Program-made: the position numbers and the translations under genes | NCBI GenBank assembly: GCA_965217935.1 | Contig: OZ244581.1 | Coordinates: forward strand, 2,356,001 to 2,420,000 | DNA length: 64,000 nucleotides | Direction: 5' to 3' | DNA from: JBBROS01 sp965217935 | Lineage (GTDB): Bacteria > Pseudomonadota > Alphaproteobacteria > Acetobacterales > Acetobacteraceae | Shown here: positions 17,331 to 26,645 of the stretch, in pieces | How positions within the stretch are numbered: position 1 is the first letter of the stretch | Layout of the letters: each line of letters starts with the position of its first letter | Notes under the pieces: generated by a model | Databases searched by the model: none | What the model was told of the DNA's origin: nothing | What the model saw: only the letters and a program-made list of their open reading frames with translations

Positions 17331-18632
17331 ATGGACTACCTGAAGAAAGCCCCGAAAACGGCGGCGACTGGAGAAGCCGACGTGCGCCTGGCCGTGCAGT
17401 CGATCCTCGACGCGGTCGAAGCGCGGGGCGAGGCGGCGGTGCGCGAATACGCGGCGAGGTTCGACAAATGGGAGGGCGAGATCGTCGTCAGCGCCGACAT
17501 GCGGGCGGCGGCGCACGGCCTGGTCAGCCAGAAGCTGAAGGACGATATCCGCTTCGCCCGCGACAACGTGCAGCGCTTCGCCGAGGCGCAGCGCGCAACG
17601 CTGGTGGACACCGAGATCGAGGTGTTGCCGGGCCTGCTCGCCGGGCAGCGGCAAATCCCGGTCTCTGCCGCCGGATGCTACGCGCCGGGCGGGCGCTACT
17701 CGCACGTGGCGTCGGCGATCATGACGGTGGCGACGGCCAAGGTCGCCGGCGTCAGGCACGTCAGCGCCTGCTCCACGCCGCGGCCCGGCGCCGGCATGAA
17801 CCCGGCGGTGCTCTATGCGCTGGACGTGTGCGGCGCGGATGCCATCCTCAACCTGGGCGGCGTGCAGGCGATCGCCGCGATGGCGTTCGGGCTGTTCGGC
17901 GCCCCGCCCGCGCGCGTGCTGGCGGGCCCCGGCAACCAGTTCGTCGCCGAAGCCAAGCGCATCCTGTTCGGGCGCGTGGGGATCGACATGTTCGCGGGAC
18001 CCACGGAATCGATGGTAATCGCCGACCGCTCCGCCGACCCGGACATCGTCGCGGCCGACCTCGTGGGCCAGGCCGAGCACGGCTACAACTCGCCTGTCTG
18101 GCTTCTCTCAACCGATCGGGCGCTGGCGGAGCGGGTGGCAGGGCTGGTGCCCCGACTGATCGCAGACCTGCCGGAGCTGAACTCGGTCAACGCCGCAGCC
18201 GCCTGGCGCGACTACGGCGAGATCATGGTCTGCGAGAGCCGCGAGGAGGCAGTGCAGGTGTCGGACCGCTACGCGTCGGAGCACCTGCAAGTGCAGGCCG
18301 ACGACCTCGATTGGTGGCTCGCCAACCTCTCGGATTACGGGTCGCTGTTCCTCGGCGAGGAGACCACGGTCGCCTACGGGGACAAGGTGTCGGGACCGAA
18401 TCACGTGCTGCCGACCAACGGGGCTGCGCATTACACGGGCGGGCTGTCGGTCGGCAAGTTCCTCAAGACGGTGACGTGGCAGCGCTCGACCCGCGAGGCG
18501 AACCGGGCCATCGGCCAGGCGTGCGCCCGCATCTCGCGGCTGGAGGGCATGGAGGGCCATGCGCGCACCGCCGACGTGCGGCTCGCGAAATATTTCCCGG
18601 GGCATAATTTCGATCTCGCCGCGGCCGAATGA
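17331..18632 (+). CDS. HisD-family dehydrogenase, HpsN-like (sulfopropanediol 3-dehydrogenase candidate)
   Basis: A zinc and NAD-dependent dehydrogenase of the histidinol dehydrogenase fold, 433 residues. Zinc ligands are recognisable at Q247 and H250 (GQAEHGYNSP), D351 (YGDKVSGPNH) and H410 (EGHARTADVR). The catalytic Glu-His pair is E317-H318 in YASEHLQVQ. It is not in a his operon. It lies between a sulfonate-type transporter and two alcohol dehydrogenases, the context known for HpsN, which oxidises (R)-2,3-dihydroxypropanesulfonate to 3-sulfolactate. The family assignment is firm; the sulfonate substrate is inferred. Its stop overlaps the SDR start by four bases. Confidence 0.75.
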   Translation: MDYLKKAPKTAATGEADVRLAVQSILDAVEARGEAAVREYAARFDKWEGEIVVSADMRAAAHGLVSQKLKDDIRFARDNVQRFAEAQRATLVDTEIEVLPGLLAGQRQIPVSAAGCYAPGGRYSHVASAIMTVATAKVAGVRHVSACSTPRPGAGMNPAVLYALDVCGADAILNLGGVQAIAAMAFGLFGAPPARVLAGPGNQFVAEAKRILFGRVGIDMFAGPTESMVIADRSADPDIVAADLVGQAEHGYNSPVWLLSTDRALAERVAGLVPRLIADLPELNSVNAAAAWRDYGEIMVCESREEAVQVSDRYASEHLQVQADDLDWWLANLSDYGSLFLGEETTVAYGDKVSGPNHVLPTNGAAHYTGGLSVGKFLKTVTWQRSTREANRAIGQACARISRLEGMEGHARTADVRLAKYFPGHNFDLAAAE

Positions 18633-19366
18633 GTGCCGCGGGCAAGATGTTCGGCCTCGCAGGCCAAGTCGCGGTCGTCACGGGCGCCTCGTCCGGCATC
18701 GGCCGGCGCATCGCGCAAGGCCTGGCCGAAGCCGGCGCGCGCGTGGTGGCCGTGGCCCGGCGCGAGGCGGCGCTGCGGGAGTTGCAAGCCGAGGCGGTCG
18801 CGGCCGACCTCTCGGCTATAGAGGATTGGGACGGGTTTGCGGCGCGGCTGGCCGCGCCTTGGGGCCCGCCGACAATCCTGGTCAACGCCGCGGGGGTGAA
18901 CCTGCGGGAAGCGCCCGGAGCGGTGACGCAATCGAGCTGGGACGCGACGCTGCGGCTCAACCTCTCGGCGCCATTCTTCCTCGCGCGCGCCATGCTCGGC
19001 CGGTTCGACGGCGAAGGCGCGATCGTCAACATCGCCTCGCTGCAATCGAGCCGGGCGTTCGCCAACGGCATGGCCTACGGCGCCTCGAAGGGCGGCGTCG
19101 CGCAGTTGACGCGCGCCATGGCCGAGGCCTGGGGCGCGCGTGGCGTGCGGGCCAACGCGCTGGCGCCGGGCTTTTTCCCAACGGAGCTGACGCAGGCCGT
19201 GTTCGACGACGCCGCGCTCGCGTCGCGGCATGCCGCGCAGACTTGCCTCGGGCGCAACGGCGCGCTCGAGGAGCTCGTCGGTCCCGCCGTGTTCCTGTGC
19301 TCGCCCGCTGCCCGCTACGTCACCGGCCAGGTGCTCTGCGTCGATGGCGGATACACCGCCAAATGA
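18629..19366 (+). CDS. Short-chain dehydrogenase/reductase (HpsO/HpsP-like role possible)
   Basis: A classical SDR of 245 residues with cofactor motif TGASSGIG, the NAAG motif and the catalytic YGASKGG. It ends VLCVDGGYTAK, as SDRs usually do. It overlaps its neighbours by four bases on both sides, so it is made together with the HpsN-like enzyme and the zinc alcohol dehydrogenase. In characterised DHPS clusters, two alcohol dehydrogenases called HpsO and HpsP interconvert the enantiomers before HpsN acts. This gene and the next one fit that pair, although sequence alone cannot say which is which. Confidence 0.8.
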   Translation: MSAAGKMFGLAGQVAVVTGASSGIGRRIAQGLAEAGARVVAVARREAALRELQAEAVAADLSAIEDWDGFAARLAAPWGPPTILVNAAGVNLREAPGAVTQSSWDATLRLNLSAPFFLARAMLGRFDGEGAIVNIASLQSSRAFANGMAYGASKGGVAQLTRAMAEAWGARGVRANALAPGFFPTELTQAVFDDAALASRHAAQTCLGRNGALEELVGPAVFLCSPAARYVTGQVLCVDGGYTAK

Positions 19367-20343
19367 GGGCGCTGGTTTATACGGGCCCGGAGACGATCGA
19401 GCTGCGGGACATGCCGGAGCCGGCGGCCGGATTGGGCGAGGTCATCGTCGAAGTCGCGGCCTGCGGGATTTGCGGCTCCGACATGCACGCCTTTCACGGG
19501 CACGACGAGCGGAGGCCGGCCCCTCTGGTGTTGGGGCATGAGGCGGCCGGCATGATCGTGTCGGGGCCGGGCGCGGGACGCCGGGTGACCGTCAATCCGC
19601 TGGTGACCTGCGGAACGTGCCGATACTGCGCCAGCGGGCGCGACAACCTCTGCCCGCAGCGCCAGATCATCTCCATGCCGCCGCGGCCGGGCGGGTTCGC
19701 CGAGCGGATCGCCATTCCCGCCAGCAACTGCGTCCCGGTCCCATTGGGCGTGCCGGACGAGACCGCGGCTTTGGTCGAGCCGGTGGCGTGCGGCTGGCAT
19801 GCCGTACGGATCGCCGCCCGCGTGCTGGGCCGTCCTGTCGAGGGCCTGGACGTGCTCGTGATCGGCGGCGGCGCGATCGGCGTCGGCGCCGCGTTATGCT
19901 CGGCGGCGTTCGGCGCCAAACCGATGATCGTCGAGCCGCATGCGGGCCGCCGCGGACGGTTGGGCGCGCTGGCCGGGATCTCGGTGAGCGAGGCCGCGCC
20001 GCAGGGCCAGACGCCGCTCGTCATCGATGCGGTCGGCAACGAGGCGACCCGGCGCCTCGCCTTCGCCGCGACGGCGCCCGGCGGCGCCATCGTGCATATC
20101 GGTCTCGGTTCGGCCGCGGGCGGCGTGGATGCGCGCCGGGCGACGCTGCAGGAAATCGCCTTCGTCGGCGTCTACACCTACACGGCCGCAGACTTCCGGG
20201 ACACGGCGCAGGCACTGTTTACCGGGCGGTTAGGCACGGCGCCCTGGCACGAGACCCGGCCCCTGGCGGACGGGCCAGCCATCTTCCAAGACCTGTCCGC
20301 CGGCCGGGTGGACGCGTCGAAGGTCATCCTACGGCTCAATTAA
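19363..20343 (+). CDS. Zinc-dependent alcohol dehydrogenase (MDR family)
   Basis: A medium-chain zinc alcohol dehydrogenase of 326 residues. Catalytic zinc ligands are C37 (CGICGSD) and H59-E60 (LGHEAAG). The structural zinc lobe has C83, C86, C89 and C97. The NAD-binding motif is VLVIGGGAIGVGA. It is related to threonine or sorbitol dehydrogenases. The ATGA overlap with the SDR gene places it in the catabolic operon. The likely role is oxidation of a secondary alcohol, for example C2 of dihydroxypropanesulfonate; that substrate is inferred from context. Confidence 0.8.
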   Translation: MRALVYTGPETIELRDMPEPAAGLGEVIVEVAACGICGSDMHAFHGHDERRPAPLVLGHEAAGMIVSGPGAGRRVTVNPLVTCGTCRYCASGRDNLCPQRQIISMPPRPGGFAERIAIPASNCVPVPLGVPDETAALVEPVACGWHAVRIAARVLGRPVEGLDVLVIGGGAIGVGAALCSAAFGAKPMIVEPHAGRRGRLGALAGISVSEAAPQGQTPLVIDAVGNEATRRLAFAATAPGGAIVHIGLGSAAGGVDARRATLQEIAFVGVYTYTAADFRDTAQALFTGRLGTAPWHETRPLADGPAIFQDLSAGRVDASKVILRLN

Positions 20344-20355
20344 GAGAGGCTACGA

Positions 20356-20552
20356 ATGGCAGGCACCCGCACGCATTGCCGCACGCGCACGAAAGCAACG
20401 TGGCGGCCGTCGTTGCCGAAGCCCTGACGGCTGATGCAAAGGCGCGAGGCGTGCCGACGGATGGCGGCTCCACTCTTGGAAAGGACGTGCGCGACGAGGC
20501 GCCGATCGGCCACTGGGAGCTCGTGATGACCAAGCCGTACCGCAGCGCTTGA
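20356..20552 (+). pseudogene. Unidentified gene remnant after the alcohol dehydrogenase
   Basis: GAGAGG at 20344-20349 precedes an ATG at 20356, suggesting a former coupled gene. The ATG frame stops quickly, while another frame reads ESNVAAVVAEALTADAKARG and ends APIGHWELVMTKPYRSA with a stop at 20552. It looks like the tail of a protein of about 65 residues or more, with a deletion or frameshift near the start. I do not recognise the family. The position suggests a lost member of the sulfonate operon. Confidence 0.35.
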
Positions 20553-20740
20553 TCCGCTCCGGGTTGCCCGCGAATGCATTTGGGATGCGCAACAACGCCG
20601 TCCAAGCATCATTCCGCGGGACGGCTCGCCGTCACAGCGCGGAAAATAATGCGTCTTCAAAGACTCCTAAGCAGACATCCGTGGCACAAGCCAACAATGC
20701 CTGCTTAAGCTGCCCACCCTTGAACCAGGACCAGGCTACG

Positions 20741-21181
20741 ATGCGCCTCGCCCGCTTTCCCCGCCTCAGCTTCGCTCACCTGCCGACAGCCCTGGCGCCG
20801 TTGCCGCGCCTTTGCGCAGAGCTTGGCAGGCCGGAAATCCAGATCAAGCGGCATGATTGCGCCGGTCTGCCCACGGGCGGCAACAAGACCCGCACGCTCG
20901 AATTCCCGATGGCCGAAGGCGCCGACCTGGCAATGACGCAAGGCGCCGCGCAATTCAAGCACGCGCACGAGACGCCTTCCTTCGCGGCCCGGCTCGGCAT
21001 GGATTGCCGCATCCAGCCGGACCCGGTCTATACTGGTAACGGCGCTGCCGGGCTGATCGGCCTGATCCAACAGGAGCGGTTCTGCAGTAGCGAGCCGGTC
21101 GTGTTCGTGCGCACGGGCGGGCCGGCGGCGCTGCTCCGCGCCACGGCGGCGTTCGCGGCGCCGGAGGCCGCGGCGGCATGA
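20741..21181 (+). pseudogene. CuyA-like PLP-dependent sulfo-lyase / D-cysteine desulfhydrase remnant
   Basis: The N-terminus matches the ACC deaminase/D-cysteine desulfhydrase family that includes CuyA, the L-cysteate sulfo-lyase releasing sulfite, ammonia and pyruvate. It has RLARFPRLSFAHLPTALAPL and the PLP-lysine motif GGNKTRTLE. Only 146 residues remain of about 330. After AARLGMDCRIQ the sequence jumps to the C-terminal block VYTGNGAAGLIGLIQQ, an in-frame internal deletion of roughly 180 residues. The usual QSNH motif reads QFKH. The gene is dead, but its presence beside sulfonate genes supports a cysteate branch. Its stop overlaps the DegT gene. Confidence 0.7.
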
Positions 21182-22383
21182 TGGAGCGGTTCACCGGCGC
21201 CTTCACCCAGCAAGAGGGGCTGAGTGACGAGGCGGTCGATGCCGCTGTCCGCGTCATGCGCTCGGGCCGGCTGCACCGCTACAACACGGCCGATGGCGAG
21301 ACGGCGGAGGCCGCCTTGTTGGAAGCCGAGTATGCGGCCTATCAAGGCGCGGCCTACTGTCTGGCCTGCGCATCGGGCGGGTATGCGATGACGGCGGCGC
21401 TCCGGGCCGCCGGCCTGGCGCGGGACGAGCCCGTGCTGACAAACGCATTCACCTTGGCGCCCGTCCCCGGGGCCATCTTCGCCGCAGGCGGTCGCCCGGT
21501 GCTGGTCGAGATCACCGACGACCTGGTTATCGACCTCGACGACCTCGCCGCCAAGATCAGGCAATCTGGTGCGCGATTCCTGCTGCTGTCGAACATGCGT
21601 GGCCACCTCGCCGACATGGACCAGCTCTGCGCGTTGCTGGCCCCGCATTCGGTGACGCTGATCGAGGATTGCGCGCACACGATGGGCGCCGCATGGAACG
21701 GACGCCGCAGCGGCAGCTTCGGGCTGGCCGGCTGCTTCAGCACGCAGACCTATAAGCACATGAACTCGGGTGAGGGCGGCCTGCTCACCACCGACGATCC
21801 GGCGCTGATGGCCCGCGCCACCATTCTCTCGGGTTCCTACATGCTCTACGAGCGTCACGGCGCGGCGCCGGGGCGCGAAGCGTTCGAGCAGATCAGGCTG
21901 GACACGCCGAACATGTCGGGGCGTATGGACAACCTTCGCGCCGCGATCCTGCGGCCGCAACTGGCCCGGCTGGAACAGAATATCGATCGCTGGAACGAGC
22001 GCTACCGGATCATCGAGCGACGCCTCATGCAGGCCGGGCGGTTCCACGTGCCGCATCGCCCGGCTGCCGAACGGTTCGTCGGTTCGTCGATCCAGTTCCT
22101 GGCGCCGCGCATCTCGGCAGAGGCGGCGCAAGGCTTCGTCGCCGCCAGCAAGGCCATGGGCGTGGAGCTGAAATGGTTCGGCGCGGCCGAGCCGGTGGCG
22201 TTCACCAGCAACCACCATAGCTGGCGCTACGCCGGCAAGCAGTCCTTGCCGGAAACGGACCGCATCCTGTCGGGCCTGTTCGACATGCGCATTCCACTGA
22301 CGTTCTCGCTCGGCGATTGCGACCTGATCAGCCGGATCATCGTCGACTGCGGCGCGCGGCTGGGGCGGCAAAACGCCGCCTGA
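21178..22383 (+). CDS. DegT/DnrJ/EryC1/StrS-family aminotransferase
   Basis: A PLP-dependent fold-type I aminotransferase, 401 residues. The cofactor lysine is K193 in FSTQTYKHMNSGEGG, and D164 in IEDCAHTMGA is the PLP ring aspartate. The family usually acts on keto sugars. Here there are no sugar genes nearby, and the gene lies between a CuyA-like relic and a taurine-type transporter, so an amino group transfer on a sulfonated keto acid or an aldehyde is possible but untested. The ATG overlaps the preceding stop by four bases. The ORF is full length and looks functional. Confidence 0.8.
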   Translation: MMERFTGAFTQQEGLSDEAVDAAVRVMRSGRLHRYNTADGETAEAALLEAEYAAYQGAAYCLACASGGYAMTAALRAAGLARDEPVLTNAFTLAPVPGAIFAAGGRPVLVEITDDLVIDLDDLAAKIRQSGARFLLLSNMRGHLADMDQLCALLAPHSVTLIEDCAHTMGAAWNGRRSGSFGLAGCFSTQTYKHMNSGEGGLLTTDDPALMARATILSGSYMLYERHGAAPGREAFEQIRLDTPNMSGRMDNLRAAILRPQLARLEQNIDRWNERYRIIERRLMQAGRFHVPHRPAAERFVGSSIQFLAPRISAEAAQGFVAASKAMGVELKWFGAAEPVAFTSNHHSWRYAGKQSLPETDRILSGLFDMRIPLTFSLGDCDLISRIIVDCGARLGRQNAA

Positions 22384-22412
22384 CCCAATTCTCTCGTGTA
22401 GAAAGGTTTCCC

Positions 22413-23399
22413 ATGCTCAACACCCTTGCCAAGTCCCTCGCCTACGCCTCGCTCAGCTTCGCTCTCCTGACCAGCGCCGCCTCGGCGCAGACCGTCATCA
22501 TCGGCCAGTTCGGCAATCCGACGCCGATGCAGGCGGCGCGGATAGCGGGCAAGTTCAAGGCAGCGACGGGATGGGACATCGAGTGGCGGAAGTTCAAATC
22601 CGGCGCTGAGGTGATCGCAGCCCTCGCCTCGGGCGACGTCAAGCTTACCGAGCTCGGCTCCTCCCCGCTCACGACGGCGGCGAGCCAGGGCGTCGATGTG
22701 CAGATGTTCATGGTCGCACAGGTGATCGGCACGGCGGAATCCCTGATCGTGCGCAACGGCGCAGGCATCAGCAAGCTCGAGGACCTGAAAGGCAAGCGCG
22801 TGGCCGTGCCGGTGGGCTCGACCGCGCATTTCTCGCTGATGGGCGCGATCCAGCATGCCGGGCTGTCCGCCGGCGACGTGATGGTGATCAGCATGCCGCC
22901 GGATCAGATCGCCGCCGCCTGGCAGTAGGACGCGATCGACGCCGCGTTCATCTGGGAGCCGGTGCAATCGGAGTTGCTCAAGAAGGGCAAGCGGCTGGTC
23001 GGCACCAACCAGGTCGCGGGATGGGGCTTCCCCACCTTCGACGCCTGGGTGGTCGACAAGGCGTTCGCCGCCAAGACCGCGGCCGGGCTCGCGGGCTTCG
23101 CGAAGGTCATCGAGGATGCGAACCAATCCTATATCGCCAAACCTGACAGCTACACGGCCGGCAGCGCGCCGGTGAAGGCCATCGCCGAAGCCACGGGCGC
23201 TGCGCCGGACCAGGCGCCGACGATCCTCGAAGGTTACCAGTTCCTCTCCCTCAAGCAGCAGGCCGACTTCCTCGCCAAGGCGCCGGCCGTGATGAAGACG
23301 ACGGCCGATTTCCTCAAGCAGGCCGGGCGCATCGACAAAGTGGCCGCCGATTACGCGCCGTTCGTGAACGCCTCCGTCGTCAAGCAAGCCGGTCAGTAG
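22413..23399 (+). pseudogene. tauA: TauA-like taurine-binding protein with in-frame stop
   Basis: Periplasmic taurine/sulfonate-binding protein of 328 codons interrupted by one TAG at 22926-22928. The reading frame is open on both sides. The signal peptide ends at SAASAQ (about residue 24). Family motifs flank the lesion: GSSPLTTAASQGVDVQ before, and DAAFIWEPVQSELLKKGKRL directly after. Homologues have AAWQRxDIDAA here, so TAG replaces the codon after Gln. The gene precedes intact tauB- and tauC-like genes, so the importer probably lacks its receptor unless the stop is suppressed or is a base error. Confidence 0.85.
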
Positions 23400-23426
23400 C
23401 GGCGCGGCAGCCGAGCGGGCCCGGCG

Positions 23427-24218
23427 ATGGGGTTGCAGGTCAAGGACGCCTCCGTCGTGTTCCCCGGCGCCGGCCGCGCCGGCGGTCCGGTCGAGGCGCT
23501 GCGCCGGGTCGACCTCTCGATCGCCGATGGCGGCCTGGTCGTGGCCATCGGCGCATCGGGCTGCGGCAAATCGACGCTGTTGAACCTGATCGCGGGTTTT
23601 TTGGGACCGACCTCGGGCGAAATCCTGCTCGACGGCGCCCAAGTCGAAGGACCCGGCGCGGACCGCTCCGTGGTGTTCCAGAAGCACGCCCTGCTGCCCT
23701 GGCTCAACGTGCGCGACAACGTGGCGTTCGGGCTCAAGATCCGCGGCATGGCCAAGGCCGAGCGGCGCGCGACCGCGGCCAGGTTCATCACGCTGCTGGG
23801 ACTTGGCGGGTTTGAGGAGACGCCGGTCTACCTCCTGTCGGGCGGAATGCAGCAGCGTGTCGGCATCGCCCGGGCGCTGTCCTGCGACCCGAAGGTGCTG
23901 CTGATGGACGAGCCGCTCGGCGCACTCGACGCATTGACGCGCGAGAAGGCGCAGGAGCTGATCCTGACGGTATGGAACGAGACGCACAAATCCATCTTCT
24001 TCATCACCCATGATGTCGAGGAGGCGTTATTCATGGGCACGCAACTAATCGTCATGTCGCCGCAGCCGGGCCGCATCACGCATCGCATCGACCTGCCGTT
24101 CTCGGGCCAGTTCCTCTCCGGCGCGCCCGCACGGGAGGTCAAGGCGAGCCCCGATTTCATCGCCATGCGGGAGCACGTGCTGGGCATCATTTTCGCCGAC
24201 GAGGGGACAGCCGGATGA
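23427..24218 (+). CDS. tauB: TauB-like ABC transporter ATPase
   Basis: Cytoplasmic ATPase of a taurine-type importer, 263 residues. Walker A GASGCGKST, Q-loop VVFQKHALLPWLNVRDN, signature LSGGMQQRVGIARAL, Walker B VLLMDEPLGALDALTRE and the switch histidine in FITHDVEEALFMG are present. It starts 27 bases after the broken tauA and overlaps tauC by four bases. It is more similar to TauB than the first ATPase in the island is, so the two transporters probably serve different sulfonates. Confidence 0.85.
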   Translation: MGLQVKDASVVFPGAGRAGGPVEALRRVDLSIADGGLVVAIGASGCGKSTLLNLIAGFLGPTSGEILLDGAQVEGPGADRSVVFQKHALLPWLNVRDNVAFGLKIRGMAKAERRATAARFITLLGLGGFEETPVYLLSGGMQQRVGIARALSCDPKVLLMDEPLGALDALTREKAQELILTVWNETHKSIFFITHDVEEALFMGTQLIVMSPQPGRITHRIDLPFSGQFLSGAPAREVKASPDFIAMREHVLGIIFADEGTAG

Positions 24219-25051
24219 ACGCGATGCTGAGACGCCTCTCCCGCGCCCGGCCGACCCGGCCCGGCGAAGTCTACGGCGTGCCCGGCCAGGGCGAGACCGT
24301 GCTGCTCAGCACCGTCACCATCGCCGTGCTCATCGGCCTGTGGTGGCTGGCGACGGCGGCGGGATGGGTGAAGCCGCTCTTCGTGCCGTCGCCTGGGGCG
24401 ATCTACTCGAAGTTCGTGGACATCCTTACCCAAGGCTTCACCGGCACGCCGCTGCTGAGCCACGTCGCCATCTCCACGGCCCGGGTGTTCGGCGCTTTCC
24501 TGCTGGCATGCGCGGCCGGCATCCCGCTCGGGCTCGCCATGGGCATGAGCCCGGTCGTGCGCGGCATCTTCGACCCGCCGATCGAGTTCTACCGGCCGAT
24601 CCCGCCGCTGGCCTACTTGCCGCTGATGATCATCTGGTTCGGCATCGGCGAGATGTCGAAGGTGCTGCTGACTTTTCTCTCGGTGTTCGCGCCGGTGGCG
24701 CTCGGCGCGCGGGCCGGGGTGCGCTCGGCGGCGATCGAGCAAATCCACGCGGCCTACTCGTTCGGCGCGACCCGTTGGCAGGTGCTGCGGCTGATCGTGC
24801 TGCCCGCCGCGATGCCGGAAATCCTTACCGCCATGCGCGTCGGCATCGGCTTCGGCTGGACCACGCTGGTTGCCGCCGAGATGGTCGCGGCCACCAAGGG
24901 CATCGGCTACATGGTGCTGTCGGCCTCGAAGTTCCTGCAGACGCCCACCGTGATCCTCGGCATCATCATCATCGCCGCCATCGCCTACGGGTTCGACATG
25001 CTGATGCGCTTGATCGAGCGCAGAGTCGTGCCGTGGAAAGGCCGGATGTGA
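24215..25051 (+). CDS. tauC: TauC-like ABC transporter permease
   Basis: Inner-membrane permease of 278 residues with about six membrane helices. RPIPPLAYLPLMIIWFGIGE and the coupling loop HAAYSFGATRWQVLRLIVLPA are typical of TauC. It ends the second sulfonate operon. The stop codon directly abuts the stop of the convergent amidohydrolase pseudogene, with no spacer. It seems intact, but its binding-protein partner is broken. Confidence 0.85.
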   Translation: MNAMLRRLSRARPTRPGEVYGVPGQGETVLLSTVTIAVLIGLWWLATAAGWVKPLFVPSPGAIYSKFVDILTQGFTGTPLLSHVAISTARVFGAFLLACAAGIPLGLAMGMSPVVRGIFDPPIEFYRPIPPLAYLPLMIIWFGIGEMSKVLLTFLSVFAPVALGARAGVRSAAIEQIHAAYSFGATRWQVLRLIVLPAAMPEILTAMRVGIGFGWTTLVAAEMVAATKGIGYMVLSASKFLQTPTVILGIIIIAAIAYGFDMLMRLIERRVVPWKGRM

Positions 25052-26640
25052 TCAGCGGCGCAGCACCATCCCCGCGTCCTCGCCGGTGCGCGCGCCGTCA
25101 CGCATGGCGAGGCGGCCGTTGACCAGGACGTGGGCAATCCCGGCCGCGTAGGCGCGCGGCTGCTCCACCGTGCAGTGGCTGGCGATCTGCTCAGCGTCGA
25201 ACACCGTGATGTCGGCCCACAGTCCCGGCGCGACCCTCCCTCTGTCCGTGACGCCCAGACGCGCCGCCGGCAACGACGTGAGCCGCCGAATGGCCTCGCC
25301 CAGCGAGAGCACCCTGCGGTCTCGCATGTAATATTGCAGGACCCGGGCGGCCCAGCCGTAGCCGCTCAGTGGGCCGATATGGTGCTTGAGGCACCCGTCC
25401 GGCGCCAGGGCCAGCGTGTCGGAGATGACGGCGCAGTGATCCTGCCCGAGCGCTATCCGGATGTCCTCATCGCGGAACGAGCGCGAGGTCCACATCAGGC
25501 GGTTCATGGCCTCCCCGGATTCGAGCAGCAGATCGAGCGCCGCGTCATAGGGGTCTTGCCGCCGCCGCCGCCCGATCTCCTCGACGGTGAGCCCGACCAG
25601 CTCGCGGAGGCCGTCAGCCTGCATCAGCACGATCTCCTCCCACCGCCCGGCCGAGACCAGCCGCCACATCGGGCGCGGGTTATGTTTGATGCGCGCGCGA
25701 ATGGCCGGGTCGCGCAGCCGGGCGGAAACGGCCCCGACGCCGCCTTCCTGCGCCCATTGCGGCAGGATCGCCAGGATGCGCGTGTGCGACCAATCATGCG
25801 GGATCACGTCGTAGGCGACATCGACGCCGTGCCGCCGCGCGGTCTCGACCATTTCGACCGCGTGCCCCATGGCGTGGTCCGGCGCGCCGTATTTTGGCTG
25901 GATATGCGAGATCTGCAGCCGCGCGCCCGAGACCCGGGCCGTCGCCAGCGCCTCGCCGAAGCCGAGACCGTAGAACACGTTACGGTTGCGCACGTGCGTC
26001 GCATAGAGCGCGCCTTTCCGGGCCGCGACGCCGCAGAGTGCGGCGATTTGGTCTGGCGCGGCCAGGCTGCCGGGCCAGTATTCCAGCCCGGTGGAGAAGC
26101 CATACGCCCCCTCGTCGAGCGATTGCTCCAGCAGCGCGCCCATCTCGCCCACTTCGTCGTCGGTCACCGGGCGCAGCGTGTCGCCCAGCACGGCGCGATG
26201 GATGGTGCCGTGGCCCACGAAGGCCGCGACGTTCACGCCGAGGCGACCGCGTTCCAAGTGGTCGAGGTATTCGCCGAAAGTCCGCCAATCCGGCGCGGCG
26301 CCGTCTGGCGTGAAGCCGGCGACATCATCTCGATGTCCCGGCTCGTGCGCGCCGGCGCGCAGGAAACGCCGCATTGGCCCACAACTTCGGTGGTGACTCC
26401 CTGGTGCACCTGGCTCTGCGCCCGCCCGTCACTCGCCAGCGTAAAGTCGGAATGGGTGTGCAGGTCGATGAAGCCCGGCGCCACGGCCAGGCCGCTCACA
26501 TCGATGATTTCGGCGTTGCCGCGCGCGCCTATGCTCTCGACGACGACGATGCGGCCGCCGCTGACGGCGATGTCGGCGACGTAGGGGCGCCGCCGAGCCC
26601 GTCGAAGATGGTCCCGCCAGACAGGATGGTGTCACGTCCG
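25052..26640 (-). pseudogene. N-acyl-D-amino-acid deacylase-like amidohydrolase, broken
   Basis: A metal-dependent amidohydrolase of the D-aminoacylase group, about 520 residues if whole. The N-terminal part reads ILSGGTIFDGLGG, followed after a one-base loss near 26597 by the metal-binding FIDLHTHSDFTL. A second frameshift near 26345 moves to the long frame with GFSTGLEYWPG, ISHIQPKYG and the C-terminal LPAARLGVTDRG block. An IS256-type element lies right at its 5' end, so promoter and start are probably gone. D-amino-acid deacylation is the likely former activity. Confidence 0.75.
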
Positions 26641-26645
26641 TCAAT

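Noticed and set aside
17331..18632. Histidinol dehydrogenase of histidine synthesis
   Set aside because: No other his genes are nearby, and the neighbours are a sulfonate-type transporter and two alcohol dehydrogenases; the HpsN-type reading fits better.
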